This document shows positions 33,055 to 43,789 of a stretch of 64,000 nt of DNA, one piece after another. Where the stretch lies: assembly GCA_024760905.1 (NCBI GenBank), contig CM045729.1, forward strand, positions 80,002,550 through 80,066,549, written 5' to 3'. The notes under the pieces are model-generated. The model had not been told where the DNA came from. It did no database searches and saw only the letters and a program-made list of their open reading frames with translations. Position numbers and translations under genes: made by a program. Every line of letters starts with the position of its first letter. Position 1 is the stretch's first letter. The DNA is from Plotosus lineatus (Eukaryota > Chordata > Actinopteri > Siluriformes > Plotosidae).

Positions 33055-33409
33055 GGGGCAGTGGTGGTCTAGTGGTATAGGGCGCTGGATCGCTGATCCA
33101 AAGGTTGGCGGTTCGAATCCCACTCTCCACAAGGTTGTCACTGTCCCCCCAGTGCGGCTTACTGGGTTATCAAAGGCGGGCCATGTCTCTCACTGTCTAT
33201 GGTGAGAGGCATGTAAAAGAACCATTGCTGACTTTCGTAAAGAGTAGGCTGAAAAGTCGTCAGCGTGTTTCTATCCCTTGCTAAAAGGGTTGTGACAGGA
33301 AGGGCATCCGACGTAAAAACCTCTGCCAAAATTAAAAACGTGCGAATCAAAATGATTCGCTGTGGCGACTCCCGAGTAAAAGGGAAAAAGCCGAAAGGAA
33401 GACAGACAG
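33055..33409 (+). mobile_element. Full-length tRNA-Ser-like SINE with RTE-A 5' box and RTE-A tail (copy B)
   Basis: Head (33058-33130) resembles a tRNA: A-box region TGGTCTAGTGGTATAG, anticodon-type loop TCGCTGA centred on GCT between CTGGA and TCCAA, B box GGTTCGAATCC. Then a family-specific middle, a box GACAGGAAGGGCATCC that matches the RTE-A 5' UTR at 53497, and the tail ATTCGCTGTGGCGAC...GCCGAAAGGAAGAC that matches the RTE-A 3' end. Inserted in RTE-A copy 3. The 64 bp between 32991 and 33054 belong to neither. Confidence 0.88.
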
Positions 33410-33985
33410 GCTCAACAATCCAGAGCAATGGAGAGTGTGGAAAAGAGGTGAAGAAGCACGTGCAGGCAGGTCGGAATGGATGGACAAAAGTGTCCGTTGT
33501 GATGGGTGATAGGAGAGTATCGGCAAGAATGAAGGGAAAAGTGTACAAGACGGTGTTGAGGCCAGCGATGTTGTATGATTTAGAAACAGTGGCCCTGGGG
33601 AAAAGACAGGAGTCAGAGTTGGAGGTAGCAGAGATGAAAATGTTGAGGTTCTCTTTGGGAGTAACGAGGATGGATAGGATCAGAAACGAGTACAGAGGGA
33701 CAGCACATGTTAGATGTTTTGGAGACAAAGTCAGAGAGGCTAGATTGAGATGGTTTGGACATGTACAGAGGAGGGATAGTGAGTATATTGGTAGTAGGAT
33801 GCTGAGGTTGGAACTACCAGACAGAAGGCCCAGAGGAAGACCAAAGAGAAAATTTATGGATGTGGTGAAGGCGGACATGAAGGTCGTTGGAGTAGGAGTA
33901 GAAGATGCAGAGGATAGGGAGAGATGGAGGCAGATCATTTGCTGTGGCGACCCCTGAAGGGAACAGCCGAAAGAAAAAAGAAGAA

Positions 33986-34710
33986 TGACATTTTTTTTTA
34001 TTAGTTTCACGTCTTTAGCCTGTTAGTTTAGTTCAATATCTAGATACTGTTATTTTTGCCATTAAACTGATTTAGATTCACACCCTATTCTTGTAATTTC
34101 GCATATTCAAGATGGTAGAATAGCACCCTTTACAATTTGCCGAATGAAAACTATTAAATGGATTTTAACTGATGGCTACTGAAAAAAATGAGAGCAAAAA
34201 CCACCTGAAGATAAAAATATACATATGTTTGTGTAAAACAGGAGAGTTTGGAAGGCTTCCCTATCATTTTATTTTCACATTCAACTCATCGCTTCATGCT
34301 GGTCTCTTATGGCTTGATTTCACCTGGTTGTTTGTAAATGACAACATAAAACCAAAATTTGGCTTCAGAACATTCAACAGTTTGAAATGTGTTTTCTAAT
34401 TACTGATGGAATTCAGAACCAGATGCTCTAATTTTATCATTTATTATCACCATCCTGCATGATGCTGAATGACGGACTCTTCTGGTCACTTACTCATATC
34501 TGGTGGTATGACGTTAACATGAAGTTCATCTGAGAAACATCTCGCTCCCGATATGTGTTGCAGAAGAACATGAAGCCCTGGCAGGTATGTAACCACCCTA
34601 GCTCTGCTACAGAGTGCCTGGAGAGCAAAAATATTGCAAATATGCTGATGAATGCATCATGCAGCTCTCACAACTCTAGTAAATAAAGCCAGAGAAGAGT
34701 AGGAGTCTTC
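33986..34710. other. Unassigned spacer
   Basis: AT-rich, no repeat end recognised. A 75-codon frame at 34172 has no recognisable domain and is probably chance. Confidence 0.45.
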
Positions 34711-35250
34711 ATTTCTGACTTTGTCTCCAAAACGTCTTACATGTACGGTCCCTCTGATGTGCTCATTCCTGAACCTATCCATCCTCGTTACTCCCAAAGA
34801 GAACCTCATAATTTTCATCTCTGCTACCTCCAGCTCAGCCTTCTGTCTTTTCCCCAGGGCCACCATTTCTAAACCATACACTTTTCCTTTCATTCTTGTC
34901 GATACCCTCCTATCACGCATCACACCGGACACTTTTCTCCAACCATTCCAACCAGCTGGCACACACTTCACCTCTTGTCTACACTCTCCATTGCTCTGGA
35001 TTGTTGAGCCTAAGTACTTAAAATCCTCCACCTTTATCTCTGCTCCCTCTAACCTCACCATTCTTGTTGGGTACTTGTCATTCATAGACATGTATTCTGT
35101 CTTACTGAGGCTCACCTTCATTCCTCTCCTTTCCAGGGCATACCTCCACCTCTCTAGATTTTCCTCACTTGTTCTCTGCTCTCACTGCAGATCATGATGT
35201 CATCTGTAAACATCATAGTCCATGGGGAATCTTGCCTAACCTCGTCACAA
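34711..35250 (-). mobile_element. RTE-A LINE fragment (FADD to C-terminal domain)
   Basis: Minus-strand pieces: DEVRQDSPWTMMFTDDIMIC (35240-35180; FADD mutated to FTDD), MKVSLSKTEYM at 35121, EDFKYLGSTIQSNGEC, and LGVTRMDRFRNEHIRG to RRFGDKVR at ~34711. Both the 5' and the 3' ends are lost. Confidence 0.85.
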
Positions 35251-35259
35251 TCCTGCACG

Positions 35260-37463
35260 AAGGCGGTCCATGGACAAGTGATCGTTCTTTTTTTCTTGAA
35301 TCCAAGGGCATCAGGAGACTCCGGCAGCACCCGCAGATGACTAGGCAGCCTCTTTAGGACAGCACTGCCCACCCTCACATGGGGAAAGGTACTATAAAAG
35401 GTGCCTCAAACAAATGCTTGCCCTGCCTAGTCTGGTCAGCTTACCGCGGTTGACAGACTCACCCTCATTGTGGTCGAAAAAAGCAAAACAAAAAACACAA
35501 ACTTTTCCTGGGAGCATGGAATGTCTGAACACTACCAGATAGAGTCAACACATCAAGACCAGACAGGAGAACAGCGCTTGTTGCAAATGAACTTCAGAGA
35601 TATAGAATCGACGTTGCCGCACTGAGTGAAACAAGACTTGCCGACGAAGGCTCAATAAGAGAAAAAGAGGGTGGTTACACCTTTTTCTGGAAAGGAAAAC
35701 CTCAAGATGAAGACAGAATTCATGGTGTAGGCTTTGCCATTGGAACGACAAATTTCAATGCAAGAGTGGGAAGTGACTACAAAAACTGGGAAGGAGTTCT
35801 CGGCAGGCAAGGAGTAGGCAAGGTCAATAACGACGGACTCCTCAGCAAGTGTGCAGAACACAGCCTGTGCATTACTAACACCACCTCCAGGATGGCCGAG
35901 AAATATAAAACCACATGGATGCACCCGCGACATCAGTGACGCACGCGTGACATGCGCCATGAGAGGTGTTGAATGCTGGACTGACCACGGACTTATCAGG
36001 GCCAAAATGATGCTGCACATACCACCGCCTCACAGAAACAAGCCCAAGACTGTTAGAGCTTCATTCAACATTGCTCGGCTAAACGACCCAGCCTACCTTC
36101 TAAAGTTCCAGCAGCAGCTTGATTACAAACTTCAAGATGGTCTTTCTTCTGAGAATGGCACTGCAAAATGGTCCTCGTTCAAGGAGACTGTCTCCGAGAC
36201 TGCTAAGGAGGTTCTTGGGGGAAAATGAGACTCCATGAAGATTTTTTTTTATCATTCTGATTGAACCAAACAAAAAAAAAACATCAAGGAAGTCCTCAAG
36301 ACAAAGACAAGACCTATATTGAATGGCAGAATGATCATTCTGCATCAAAACATGAAACTTTCAAAACTCTGCAGGCCAAAGTGCAATTTGATCTACGGAC
36401 AATGCGAGAGAAATGGTGGCAGGAAAAAGCTTCTGAGATCCAACACTATGCTGACACACAATGCAAAGAAATTATTTAGTTCGCTGAAGACAGTCTACAT
36501 CGGGATGCTCTCCCTGACTATCTTCTGATGGCTCAACTCTAATTATAGACCAAGAAGGGTTGAGCAAATGCTGGCAAGAACACGTTTATAATCTGCTCAA
36601 CCAGCCATCTTCAGTCAACACGAAAGCACTTAATCAGATCCCTCAGTAACCGATACAAGATACTCTTACTGAGCCTCCAAAAATGACTGAGATCAGGAAA
36701 GCAATCCTCCAAACAAACAAACTCAGGCAGAGCATCTGCAAAGGACAGAATACCTGCTGAAATAACAAGGCAGCAGGCCCAAATGCCCTAGAGGCCTTTC
36801 ATGATGTACTGCAGAGCACCTGGGAGGAGGAGGAGGAGAAGATGCCAGACAACTTTCGTGATGCCTTGATTGTCACCCTGTATAAGAACAAGGGTAGCAA
36901 AACTGATTGTGGAAACTACAGCGGTATATCACTTCTCTCCATCACCGGGAAAATATTCAACAGAGTCATTCTCAATCGACTCATTACTGTCTCTGAAAAG
37001 AACTTGCCAGAGGCACAGTGTGGCTTTAGACCGGGGAGAAGTACCATCGATATGATTTTTACCATGAGACAACTTCAAGAGAAGTGTATAGAACAAAGCA
37101 TGCCTCTGTACTCGGTCTTCATTGATCTAACATAGGCTTTTGACAAGTCAATAGGGAAGCTTTCTGGACTGTGCTTGAGCATATTGGATGTCCACCAAAA
37201 TTTGTTTCAATGATTAGGCTCTTCCATGATGGCATGACAGGACAAGTTCTCTCCAGCGGAAATGTGTCTGAGACCTTTGAGATCAGCAATGGAGTAAAGC
37301 AGGGCTGTGTACTAGCACCAGTCCTCTTCAACATCTTTCCCTGCATGCTGTCCCACACAGTGAAATACCTTGAGCAAGGAGTCTACAGTCGCTACCGTCT
37401 AGATGGCTCCCTCTCTGACCTGCGTCGACTCAATGCTAAGACCAAGAGCCTTCTAGATCTCAT
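35260..37463 (+). mobile_element. cfdp2-type LINE, 5' half
   Basis: 5' UTR at ~35260-35500, then an endonuclease in shifting frames: AWNVRTL-like start, ALSETRLADEGSI (catalytic Glu), GYTFFWKGKPQ, WMHPR, and MRGVECWTDHGLIRAKM (catalytic His block). RT start at 36840: IVTLYKNKGSKTDCGNYSGI, QCGFRPGRSTIDMIFTMRQL, FIDLT (stop at 37133) AFD, GVKQGCVLAPVLF and YRLDGSLSDLRRLN at 37430. At ~37463 it stops and CR1-like sequence begins, so the FADD block is absent. An A-rich insertion lies at 36240-36290. Confidence 0.78.
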
Positions 37464-38078
37464 CCAAGTCCGAAAGGTCCTCTTCTCCAGACTCATAGTT
37501 CAATGCGTAGTTCTTGGTGTTGAGTTCAGCTCTGTGGGTGTGCTTTATGTCCTGATTATTCCATTGTTTATCCAAGCTGTTCTTAAAGGTGTTTAAACTG
37601 GGGGCGTTCACGTGTGTTTGAGAATTCCATGGCTTAGCTGCTCTGCATTGGAACGAGTATTTCCTGATGTTAATCCTGGGTCTTGTTATAAGAATCTTTT
37701 TGTCGGAGCCTCTTCCTCGTTGATGTATTTACTCATCTCTCATGTTGTTGACATTACACACTGGGCTGTCATATACTCCTTGTGTTATTCTGTACATCTC
37801 AATCATGACTCTTAACTGCCTGTATCCAATTGTAGGTAGGTTTGTTGCTCTTAGTCTTTGTAGTTAAGATGTGATAGTTCATTCAGCTGTTTTGTCACCC
37901 TTCTTTGAACTCCTAATTTCTCGATGTCTTTTACAAGATATGGGACCCATACCGAACTAACATAGTCAAGACGTGTTCTGATCAGTGACTTATTTAATGG
38001 CGTGGAGGTCCTGATATTTAGATTCATGAACGTTCTTCGGATCATGGCAAATATTGAATTTGCGTTCTTAACTGTTTC

Positions 38079-38118
<40 letters not shown>

Positions 38119-38545
38119 TTTATCAAATCTCCCCATTCTTCTGACGTTCTTTTTGTTTTCTTGGCTTTTTATTTCATAAAGTTCATTTATAATTTATTCG
38201 ATGTTGACTTTTTTCCATATCTTGTACTTGTTGCATGGTTACCTTTGTTTTCATTTCCTCCTCGAATCTGTTCACTCTGACCTCCATTCCTGATAGGAAT
38301 CTTTTGCAACATTCCTCTATGTCCAAGTCAAGTGCAATTGCTTCAGACATTCTTGATTCACAATCGTCGATGCAATACCAGTGAACATGAGTCATAGTGG
38401 AAAGAACATCATACTCTTTTTTTACCATTTCAGACATTTCCTACAACTCCATTTCTCATATCTGTCGCATCTCACTCAAGTATCATTATCGCCGAGCTTG
38501 GTCCCACACAGCTTACATAGAACTTCATCTACCCCTCCACCATCT
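37464..38545 (-). mobile_element. CR1-like LINE copy B with PHD-type ORF1, internal deletion
   Basis: The minus strand starts near 38520 with an ORF1 whose cysteine pattern (CKLCG, RCDRYE, CRKC, then VHWYCIDDC) is that of the PHD-like finger of CR1 ORF1s; the open part 38183-38437 continues through a coiled segment. At ~38120-38090 a (TA)n run replaces the rest, and the RT C-terminus follows (VKNANSIFAMIRRTFMNLN, SLIRTRLDYVSSVWVPYLV, VQRRVTKQLNELSH). The 3' end at ~37464 has KYSFQ and WNS-type C-terminal residues in broken frames. Confidence 0.72.
38089..38115. repeat. (TA)n microsatellite at a deletion junction
   Basis: About 13 TA units exactly where ORF1 and ORF2 parts of CR1-like copy B are joined. 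Confidence 0.9.
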
Positions 38546-38553
38546 TGTTTGTT

Positions 38554-38878
38554 CAGTTCATCATTTTCTGTAACCGCTTCATCCTAATTAGGGTCACGGG
38601 GAGGCTGGTGCCCATCCCAGCCAACTCGGGGCGAGGGCAGAGTACACCCTGGACAGCTCGCCAGGCCATCGACGGCTTTGCAGCCTACTCTTGTCGAAAG
38701 TCAGCAATGGTTCTTTTCTTTTACATGCCTCACACCATAGACAGTGAGAGACATGGCCGGCCTTTGATAACCCAGTTAGCTGCACTGGGAAGACAGTGAC
38801 AACCTTGTGGAGAGTGGGACTCGAACCCCCAACCTTTGGATCAGCGATCCGGTGCCTTATACCACTAGACCACCACTG
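38554..38878 (-). mobile_element. Full-length tRNA-Ser-like SINE with second-type tail and 14-bp target duplication (copy C)
   Basis: Flanked by a perfect direct repeat CCATCTTGTTTGTT (38540-38553 and 38879-38892). The tRNA-like head is at the right (complement of GTGGTCTAGTGGTATAAGG and GGTTCGAGTCCCAC). The middle is shared with copy B, but the 3' end is different: ATTTTCTGTAACCGCTTC and GGGTCACGGGGAGGCTGG on +, a tail unrelated to RTE-A. Confidence 0.92.
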
Positions 38879-38892
38879 CCATCTTGTTTGTT

Positions 38893-39059
38893 TACATGTG
38901 TCATTTCAGATATCTTGAGTGGATATACTTATTAAATTTCAAGTGAGTCACTACCAGATCTCACAAATTACAATACAGTACAGATTATATTCAAGTTTTG
39001 AGATTTCCTGTTTATTTATATCCTTTCATTTTCAGAGCATTTTCATTTATGTCCTGGAG
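38893..39059. other. Short unassigned spacer
   Basis: No feature recognised; precedes the LINE 5' region. Confidence 0.5.
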
Positions 39060-39479
39060 TATGACCCTAAACTGCTTCCTAACTCACAGAGTGGTAGTAC
39101 CTTACCCCAGAAAGGGCCCTCTGGCTGAGGACCACATCCCTACTGGTTGAGCTGGTCCACCTGTAAGTTGGAGTACTTCCTGTGGTACTACTTAGCCTAG
39201 CCAGCACACTGGGATAGAGAGATGAACCTCGATACAAAACACGCAGGTATTCGGTTACCTTTATTTGGATGATCTTCTCCCTGAAGACAACGGCACCCGA
39301 CTACTGAAGAGGAGTTGGACACTACCAGTAGCCCTTCCGTCCACTTTCAAGCCAATTATGAATCTAATGGATAAAATGTGAATGGAAACAATGCCACGGC
39401 ATCCGCGGTCCACCCGACGCGAGAGGATAACACGAGAGGTCCTGTTGTCAAATATTCAAACTCAAACCGATTTTCATTA

Positions 39480-40258
39480 GAAAACCCTCAATGTTAGAAC
39501 CTACAATGTTAGGACTCTAAAAGAAGGCTACCTCGACCTACTTGAAGACAACCTTGACATTTACAATTGGGACATCATGGGCATCTCCGAGGCAAGATGG
39601 ATAAAGAGCGGAAGTATATTGACCAACAAGGGCAACTTTTTCTTTTGGTCAGGAAATGAGCATACTAGACACCACAGCCTTGGAGTACTAGTTAACAAAA
39701 GCATCAGAAACAGCATCTCCGAATTCATCCCAATCTCTGAGAGACTTCTCTACATCTGCCTCACTGCCAAGCCTCAGAACATCAGCATTCTGCAAGTCTA
39801 CGCCCCTACCAGTACTGCCGATGAGTACACCATGGCAGCATGGTACACAGACCTCGAAACAACCCTGAGCAAAATCCAGAAGATAGATATTTTATTCATC
39901 CAAGGCGACTTCAATGCCAAACTGGACAAAGACATGAAAAACATCTTCCTGAACAACATTGGGAATCACTGCAATGCAACAACCAATGAAAGAGGTGAAA
40001 GAGCTCTTATATTTCATGCAAAGAAGAAATTTAAACGCCTACAACATGAAATACAAACAAACCCCAAAAGACACCTGGTTCTCCCCCAACGAGAAAACGT
40101 CCAACCAAATAGACTACACCCTCATTGAAACCAAGTACACGATCGTTAGAAGCTGCGTCTCCCCTGGTATTGATATTGGCTCTGACCACCGAGCAGTCAT
40201 CACAAGTCTCAGTTATAACTACGCAATCCAACCCCAAAGAAAGCCGCCACCATATTAG
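39480..40258 (+). pseudogene. AP-endonuclease of the RTE-like LINE
   Basis: NVRTLKEGYLDLLEDNLD, then IMGISEARWIKSG with the catalytic Glu (39577 frame), SVYAPTS-like LQVYAPTSTADEY, FIQGDFNAKLDKDM (Asp/Asn block intact) and, after a shift near 40020, QIDYTLIETKY and GSDHRAVITSL (catalytic Asp-His). All active-site blocks are visible; one frameshift separates them. Confidence 0.8.
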
Positions 40259-40259
40259 A

Positions 40260-41767
40260 CCCAGGTCAACATCACCTCTAACAAAGCCATCCTCAGAACA
40301 GCATTTCTTGAAAAGTTCAAGGAGATTACCAATTGTAACATCGACACTGACCACCTGGAAGCTCAAATCACTGATGCTATTACTAAGACAGCTGACGCAA
40401 TCGCCCAAAAGAAAAAAAGTCAAGAAGAAACCATGGATCTCTGAAGTCACGATTCAGCTCACTGCTCAAATAAATATGGCCAGGAAAAGCAAAAACAATA
40501 CTCTCTGAAAATATCTCACCCACAGGATCAGCAACCAACCGAAGAAGGATAAAGCAGAATGGATGTCAAGGAAATGCAACGACAGCAACAGAGATAAAGC
40601 TAACCGCACAAAACTGGCTTTCGACACAGTAAAACAAATCACCACCCCACAGCACAATTCCTCAATCAACCAAATTGTGGATGCCAATGGCAACATCTTA
40701 AGTGAAGAGCAAAGCATCCTAACCAGATGGAAAGACTACTGCCAAGATCTGTTTAGAGAGGTGCCCCTTAACATCCCCGACGTAATCAGTGAACTCCTCA
40801 ACATCAACAATCACTCTGTTCCGCCTCCGACCTATGACGAAGTAGAAAGGGCAATCCGATCTCTAAATAGCAACAAAGCTCCTGGAATCGACGGCATCCA
40901 AGGCGACCTCCTCAAGATAGCACCTACTGAAACGATCAAGGCATATTACAACCTGATCCTCAAAGTTTAGAACGACGAATCCTGACCTAAGCGGCGGTGC
41001 CAGTCAATAGTTATCCGTCTTCACAATAAAGGATCCAAACTCGTCTGTTCTAACTACCGAACACTCTCCCTAATTTCACATCCAAGTAAAATCCTGCTCA
41101 AGATCATCCAAAGCCGCTTACAAACCTACGAGGAGATTATCCTGGATCAAGAACAGTCAGGTTTCCGAACGGGGAGAAGCACGGTCGACCATATCTTCAC
41201 TATAAACCAACTAGTGGCAAATATATCTGGAAATGGATCATCAGATCTACCACATCTTCGTCGATTTCAAAAAATCTTTCAACAGTGTTAACCACGAGCT
41301 CCTCTGGAACATCCTAACCGCAGAAGGCGTGTTGTGCAGTTGCCTGTGCCGCTTTCAATAATCTCATCAAAATCTGGGCCTGCAACAAAGCCTACACCTA
41401 TACCAAAATGAGGATTTTCTCTAGCCTCATCCTCAGCATCCTTCTTTACAGCCAGGAAACCTGGCCCTTATCAAAGGCACACAAACCCATTATCAACAGT
41501 TTCGAAATGAAAAGCTATAGAAGAATGCTCAACATCCGTTTCACTCATCATATCACCAATGAGGAAGTAATGAGGCGCATCACTTCAGCGACCGGCGGAT
41601 CCTCGAAAGACAACTGCGCTAGTATGGTCACACTTTCTTCTAGGCTTAGTCAGTGGCAGCAGAACCAGAGGCCACCCCTACACTTCATGGGTGGACCATC
41701 TTCTCCTGGAAACTGGAATATCAAAGATAGAAGCGTGCAATCTGGCACAAGATCACAACCGGTGTAG
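40260..41767 (+). pseudogene. Reverse transcriptase and C-terminal domain of the RTE-like LINE
   Basis: Fingers: AIRSLNSNKAPGIDGIQGDLL (frame 40563-40970). Then broken frames with CSNYRTLSLISHPSK-like, QSGFRTGRSTVDHIFT-like and FVDFKKSFNSVNHELLW-like residues (41040-41310). The FADD block is deleted between ~41380 and 41400; the C-terminal frame 41408-41767 contains LLYSQETWPLSKAHK and MKSYRRMLNIRFT. Inactive. Confidence 0.72.
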
Positions 41768-41830
41768 GGCCTTCATCAGCAGGACCTTCGAGTCCTAAAT
41801 GTTCATCCCACATTGTTACTTCCTATTTCA

Positions 41831-42245
41831 TTAACATTTCCTAACAATTGTCTTACTCTATGACAAATTTGTACGACTGTACCTTTTATGTTATGAGGAA
41901 AAAAGAAAAAAAAAATGATATACTGTGTGTATATATATATATATATATATAAAATATATTTTCAGAGTAATAAAAGACAGCCCTTAACGTGGTGAAATAA
42001 GATACCAGGGTCCAACTGAAATAAATCCTGCTTTCTGTAAGTGTATTTCTATTAATAGCAGATGATATTTAGGAACCATGCAGGTCACTGGAAGTGATAC
42101 TGGACTGTTTTTCATTATAATTTCTTCCCTGATTTTGCCATCGTAGTCATTTCATCCATCATGGCTCTGTGATCCACTTTCTGGCTGCTTGGTGTGATTT
42201 TTTAAAATCCTGTTAAAAATTATATTTGTTAAATTGTTCAAGTTT
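41831..42245. other. Unassigned spacer with (TA)n
   Basis: (TA)n of about 11 units near 41931-41952, then AT-rich unique sequence. If the neighbouring ANKLE2-like piece is a genuine exon, this would be its downstream intron, but no donor site is evident. Confidence 0.4.
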
Positions 42246-42248
42246 TTG

Positions 42249-42530
42249 TCAATTTCCAATGTCCAGTGAGAGCAGGACATTCACCGCTGTAGTGCAACCA
42301 AACTTACACACAAAGTGTAATGGAGTCTCAAAGCAAGCTTTATCAGGTATGTTAAGGTACAGGTCTACAACGTGGATGCACCGCTGAAACATGTTTTCTG
42401 TTTCAACGGTATACCTGAGCCGCATGAATTCCGAATTCTCCAACATGTCAAGCAGCAGCTGAGCCACGCCTGACTGATTCTCCTTCGTCACGACATGCAT
42501 CATGTTATTCCTACAGCCCTCCTGCAGCAC
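42249..42530 (-). pseudogene. ankle2: ANKLE2-like ankyrin-repeat exon fragment
   Basis: A 93-codon open frame on the minus strand. Blocks [43 protein letters not shown] and [11 protein letters not shown] match the ankyrin-repeat region of ANKLE2 (a nuclear-envelope LEM-domain protein acting in mitotic exit) as I remember it, including the interrupted repeat with DLYLN-PDK between two ANK units. The repeat consensus TPLHxACKFG is kept as [10 protein letters not shown]. The frame ends at a TGA directly after [11 protein letters not shown], and the other side is cut by a Rex3 fragment at ~42533. No flanking splice sites or other ANKLE2 exons are seen, so a displaced exon or retrocopy piece is more likely than a live gene. 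Confidence 0.75.
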
Positions 42531-42532
42531 GA

Positions 42533-43000
42533 TGGGGTTTCATTGTTGGACTTCTGTGCTCATCACCGTTTGTCCATCACGAATATCATGGCTTAACATA
42601 AGAATGTCCATAAGTGCACTGGGTACCAGGATACCATAGATCAACTTTGTAGTCGTGTCACCAGTCTTGTGGCCACATGTTCTGGACACTCAGGTGAAGA
42701 GAGGAATTGAGCTGTCAAAGAGTGGGCTCCAATGTCAAGGGAAGATTCTGTCCAGACCCAAGAATGTACACCCACATATACACAAGAATGTAGTTAGGGT
42801 CTTCCGGGAATGTTTGGCGGAGTCTCCTGTCAGAAGGGGCCTTTAATGGCCACCTCTGGCAGAAGAACAACCATGTCCCGAAAAGGCGGGCGACATGAAA
42901 TCTGAATAGGCCATGTTTCAGGCCTCCATTACTGATGCGGCAGCCCATAGCTATGGCTGGAAGGTCATCGGTGCCTGTCGTGGCAGTAAACAAGAACAGA
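42533..43000 (+). mobile_element. Rex3 fragment (endonuclease C-terminus and linker)
   Basis: Pieces in order: LDFCAHHRLSITN, HKCTGYQDTI-like residues, a WICQ-type linker in broken frames (RPKNVH, VFRECLAESPVR), and AAARSYGRKVIGACRGSK-like residues near 42940-42990. Matches the continuation of the endonuclease in the Rex3 copy at 63470, where the corresponding part is deleted. Confidence 0.75.
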
Positions 43001-43789
43001 AGGCAGATACTGATTGATAATATCCTCGATCTGGAAATAGAAACAAATCACACTTAATGTCCAAGTATTCAGCATTACTTTTATCCTCGAGGATTGTACA
43101 GATCAGTTCAAACCATTCAATAAATCAGTCATAAGCTATGCGACGAAGCTAAATACCGAGCCACAGTTCTGCACACCAAACTCAATCTGAGGTCACAAGC
43201 TTCCCTGCAGCTCATATATAGGAAAATATGAGTGGCATTTAAGAGCGACGCCCACCAGACTACCACTTTTAACAAAGGCCTGTTTTAAAAGTGTGTGTGT
43301 GTTTCAAATAGATCAAATCAAAATCATTTTACTCAAAAACATTACTGCTAAGTGGGAACAGCTCACAGGAAGCTGCAAAAACAGATCAAGGAAGGTGTGC
43401 ACTTGTGTATGTGAAAATTACTTCAGTCAGCAGTTGGTCTCTTTCTTGGTTCACCTCTTCAGACCAGGCGCTCATGTCGTTGTCTGTTCGCTGAGTCACA
43501 GCGAGTGCGGTCATACTGCTAGAGGCAGCTTCAGGAAACATCTTCAGGAAACATCAACTCTGGAATTGCTGAAATATTACTCTGCGCAGTCCACCTTATG
43601 CAGTGATGAAGCTTCACCATTATTCTGTAAGAAAAACAAAAGAGACTTTATTTCTTGCATAGTTTCCACCACAGAAACACATTTACTTTCCAAAAACATA
43701 AAATAAAAATACATTAATAAAATGCAAAAATAAAATCGGTTGTTTTTCTCATGACTCATAGAAACTGGGACGCTGTGTGCGCTCTCTCT
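43001..43789. other. Unassigned sequence with a dispersed repeat
   Basis: Includes a GT-run near 43292-43302 and, at 43559-43650, about 90 bp similar to 31043-31135 (GGAATTGCT, CTCTGCGC, TCCACCTT, AACAAAAGAGAC). No gene recognised. Confidence 0.5.

Larger units (their letters stand above)
31519..33985 (+). mobile_element. RTE-A LINE copy 3, with SINE inserted
   Basis: 5'-truncated in the linker (TGGAAGCTGAAAAAGG), ending with the RTE-A tail at ~33985. Pieces: linker 31810-32073, RT 32107-32915 ([34 protein letters not shown]), C-terminal part 32916-32990 and 33411-33957 (RWFGHVQRRDSEY, ending CCGDP). A 420-bp insertion at 32991-33410 separates AAGTACTTAG from GCTCAACAATCC, which are contiguous in copy 2. 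Confidence 0.9.
39060..41830 (+). mobile_element. RTE-like LINE, near full length but degenerate
   Basis: A 5' leader from ~39060, then an endonuclease 39480-40258, linker 40260-40560, RT 40563-41400 and a C-terminal domain 41408-41767, with a short 3' UTR to ~41830. It differs from RTE-A, Rex3 and the BovB-like family and occurs once here. A (TA)n run follows at 41931. Confidence 0.72.

Noticed and set aside
33058..33130. Possible functional tRNA-Ser gene
   Set aside because: The head lacks a proper acceptor stem and variable arm, continues into a SINE body, and the same sequence recurs as SINE heads at 38.8, 48.6 and 55.2 kb.
34172..34399. 75-codon frame in a spacer as a host exon
   Set aside because: No recognisable domain, no convincing splice sites, AT-rich codon use as in surrounding non-coding sequence.
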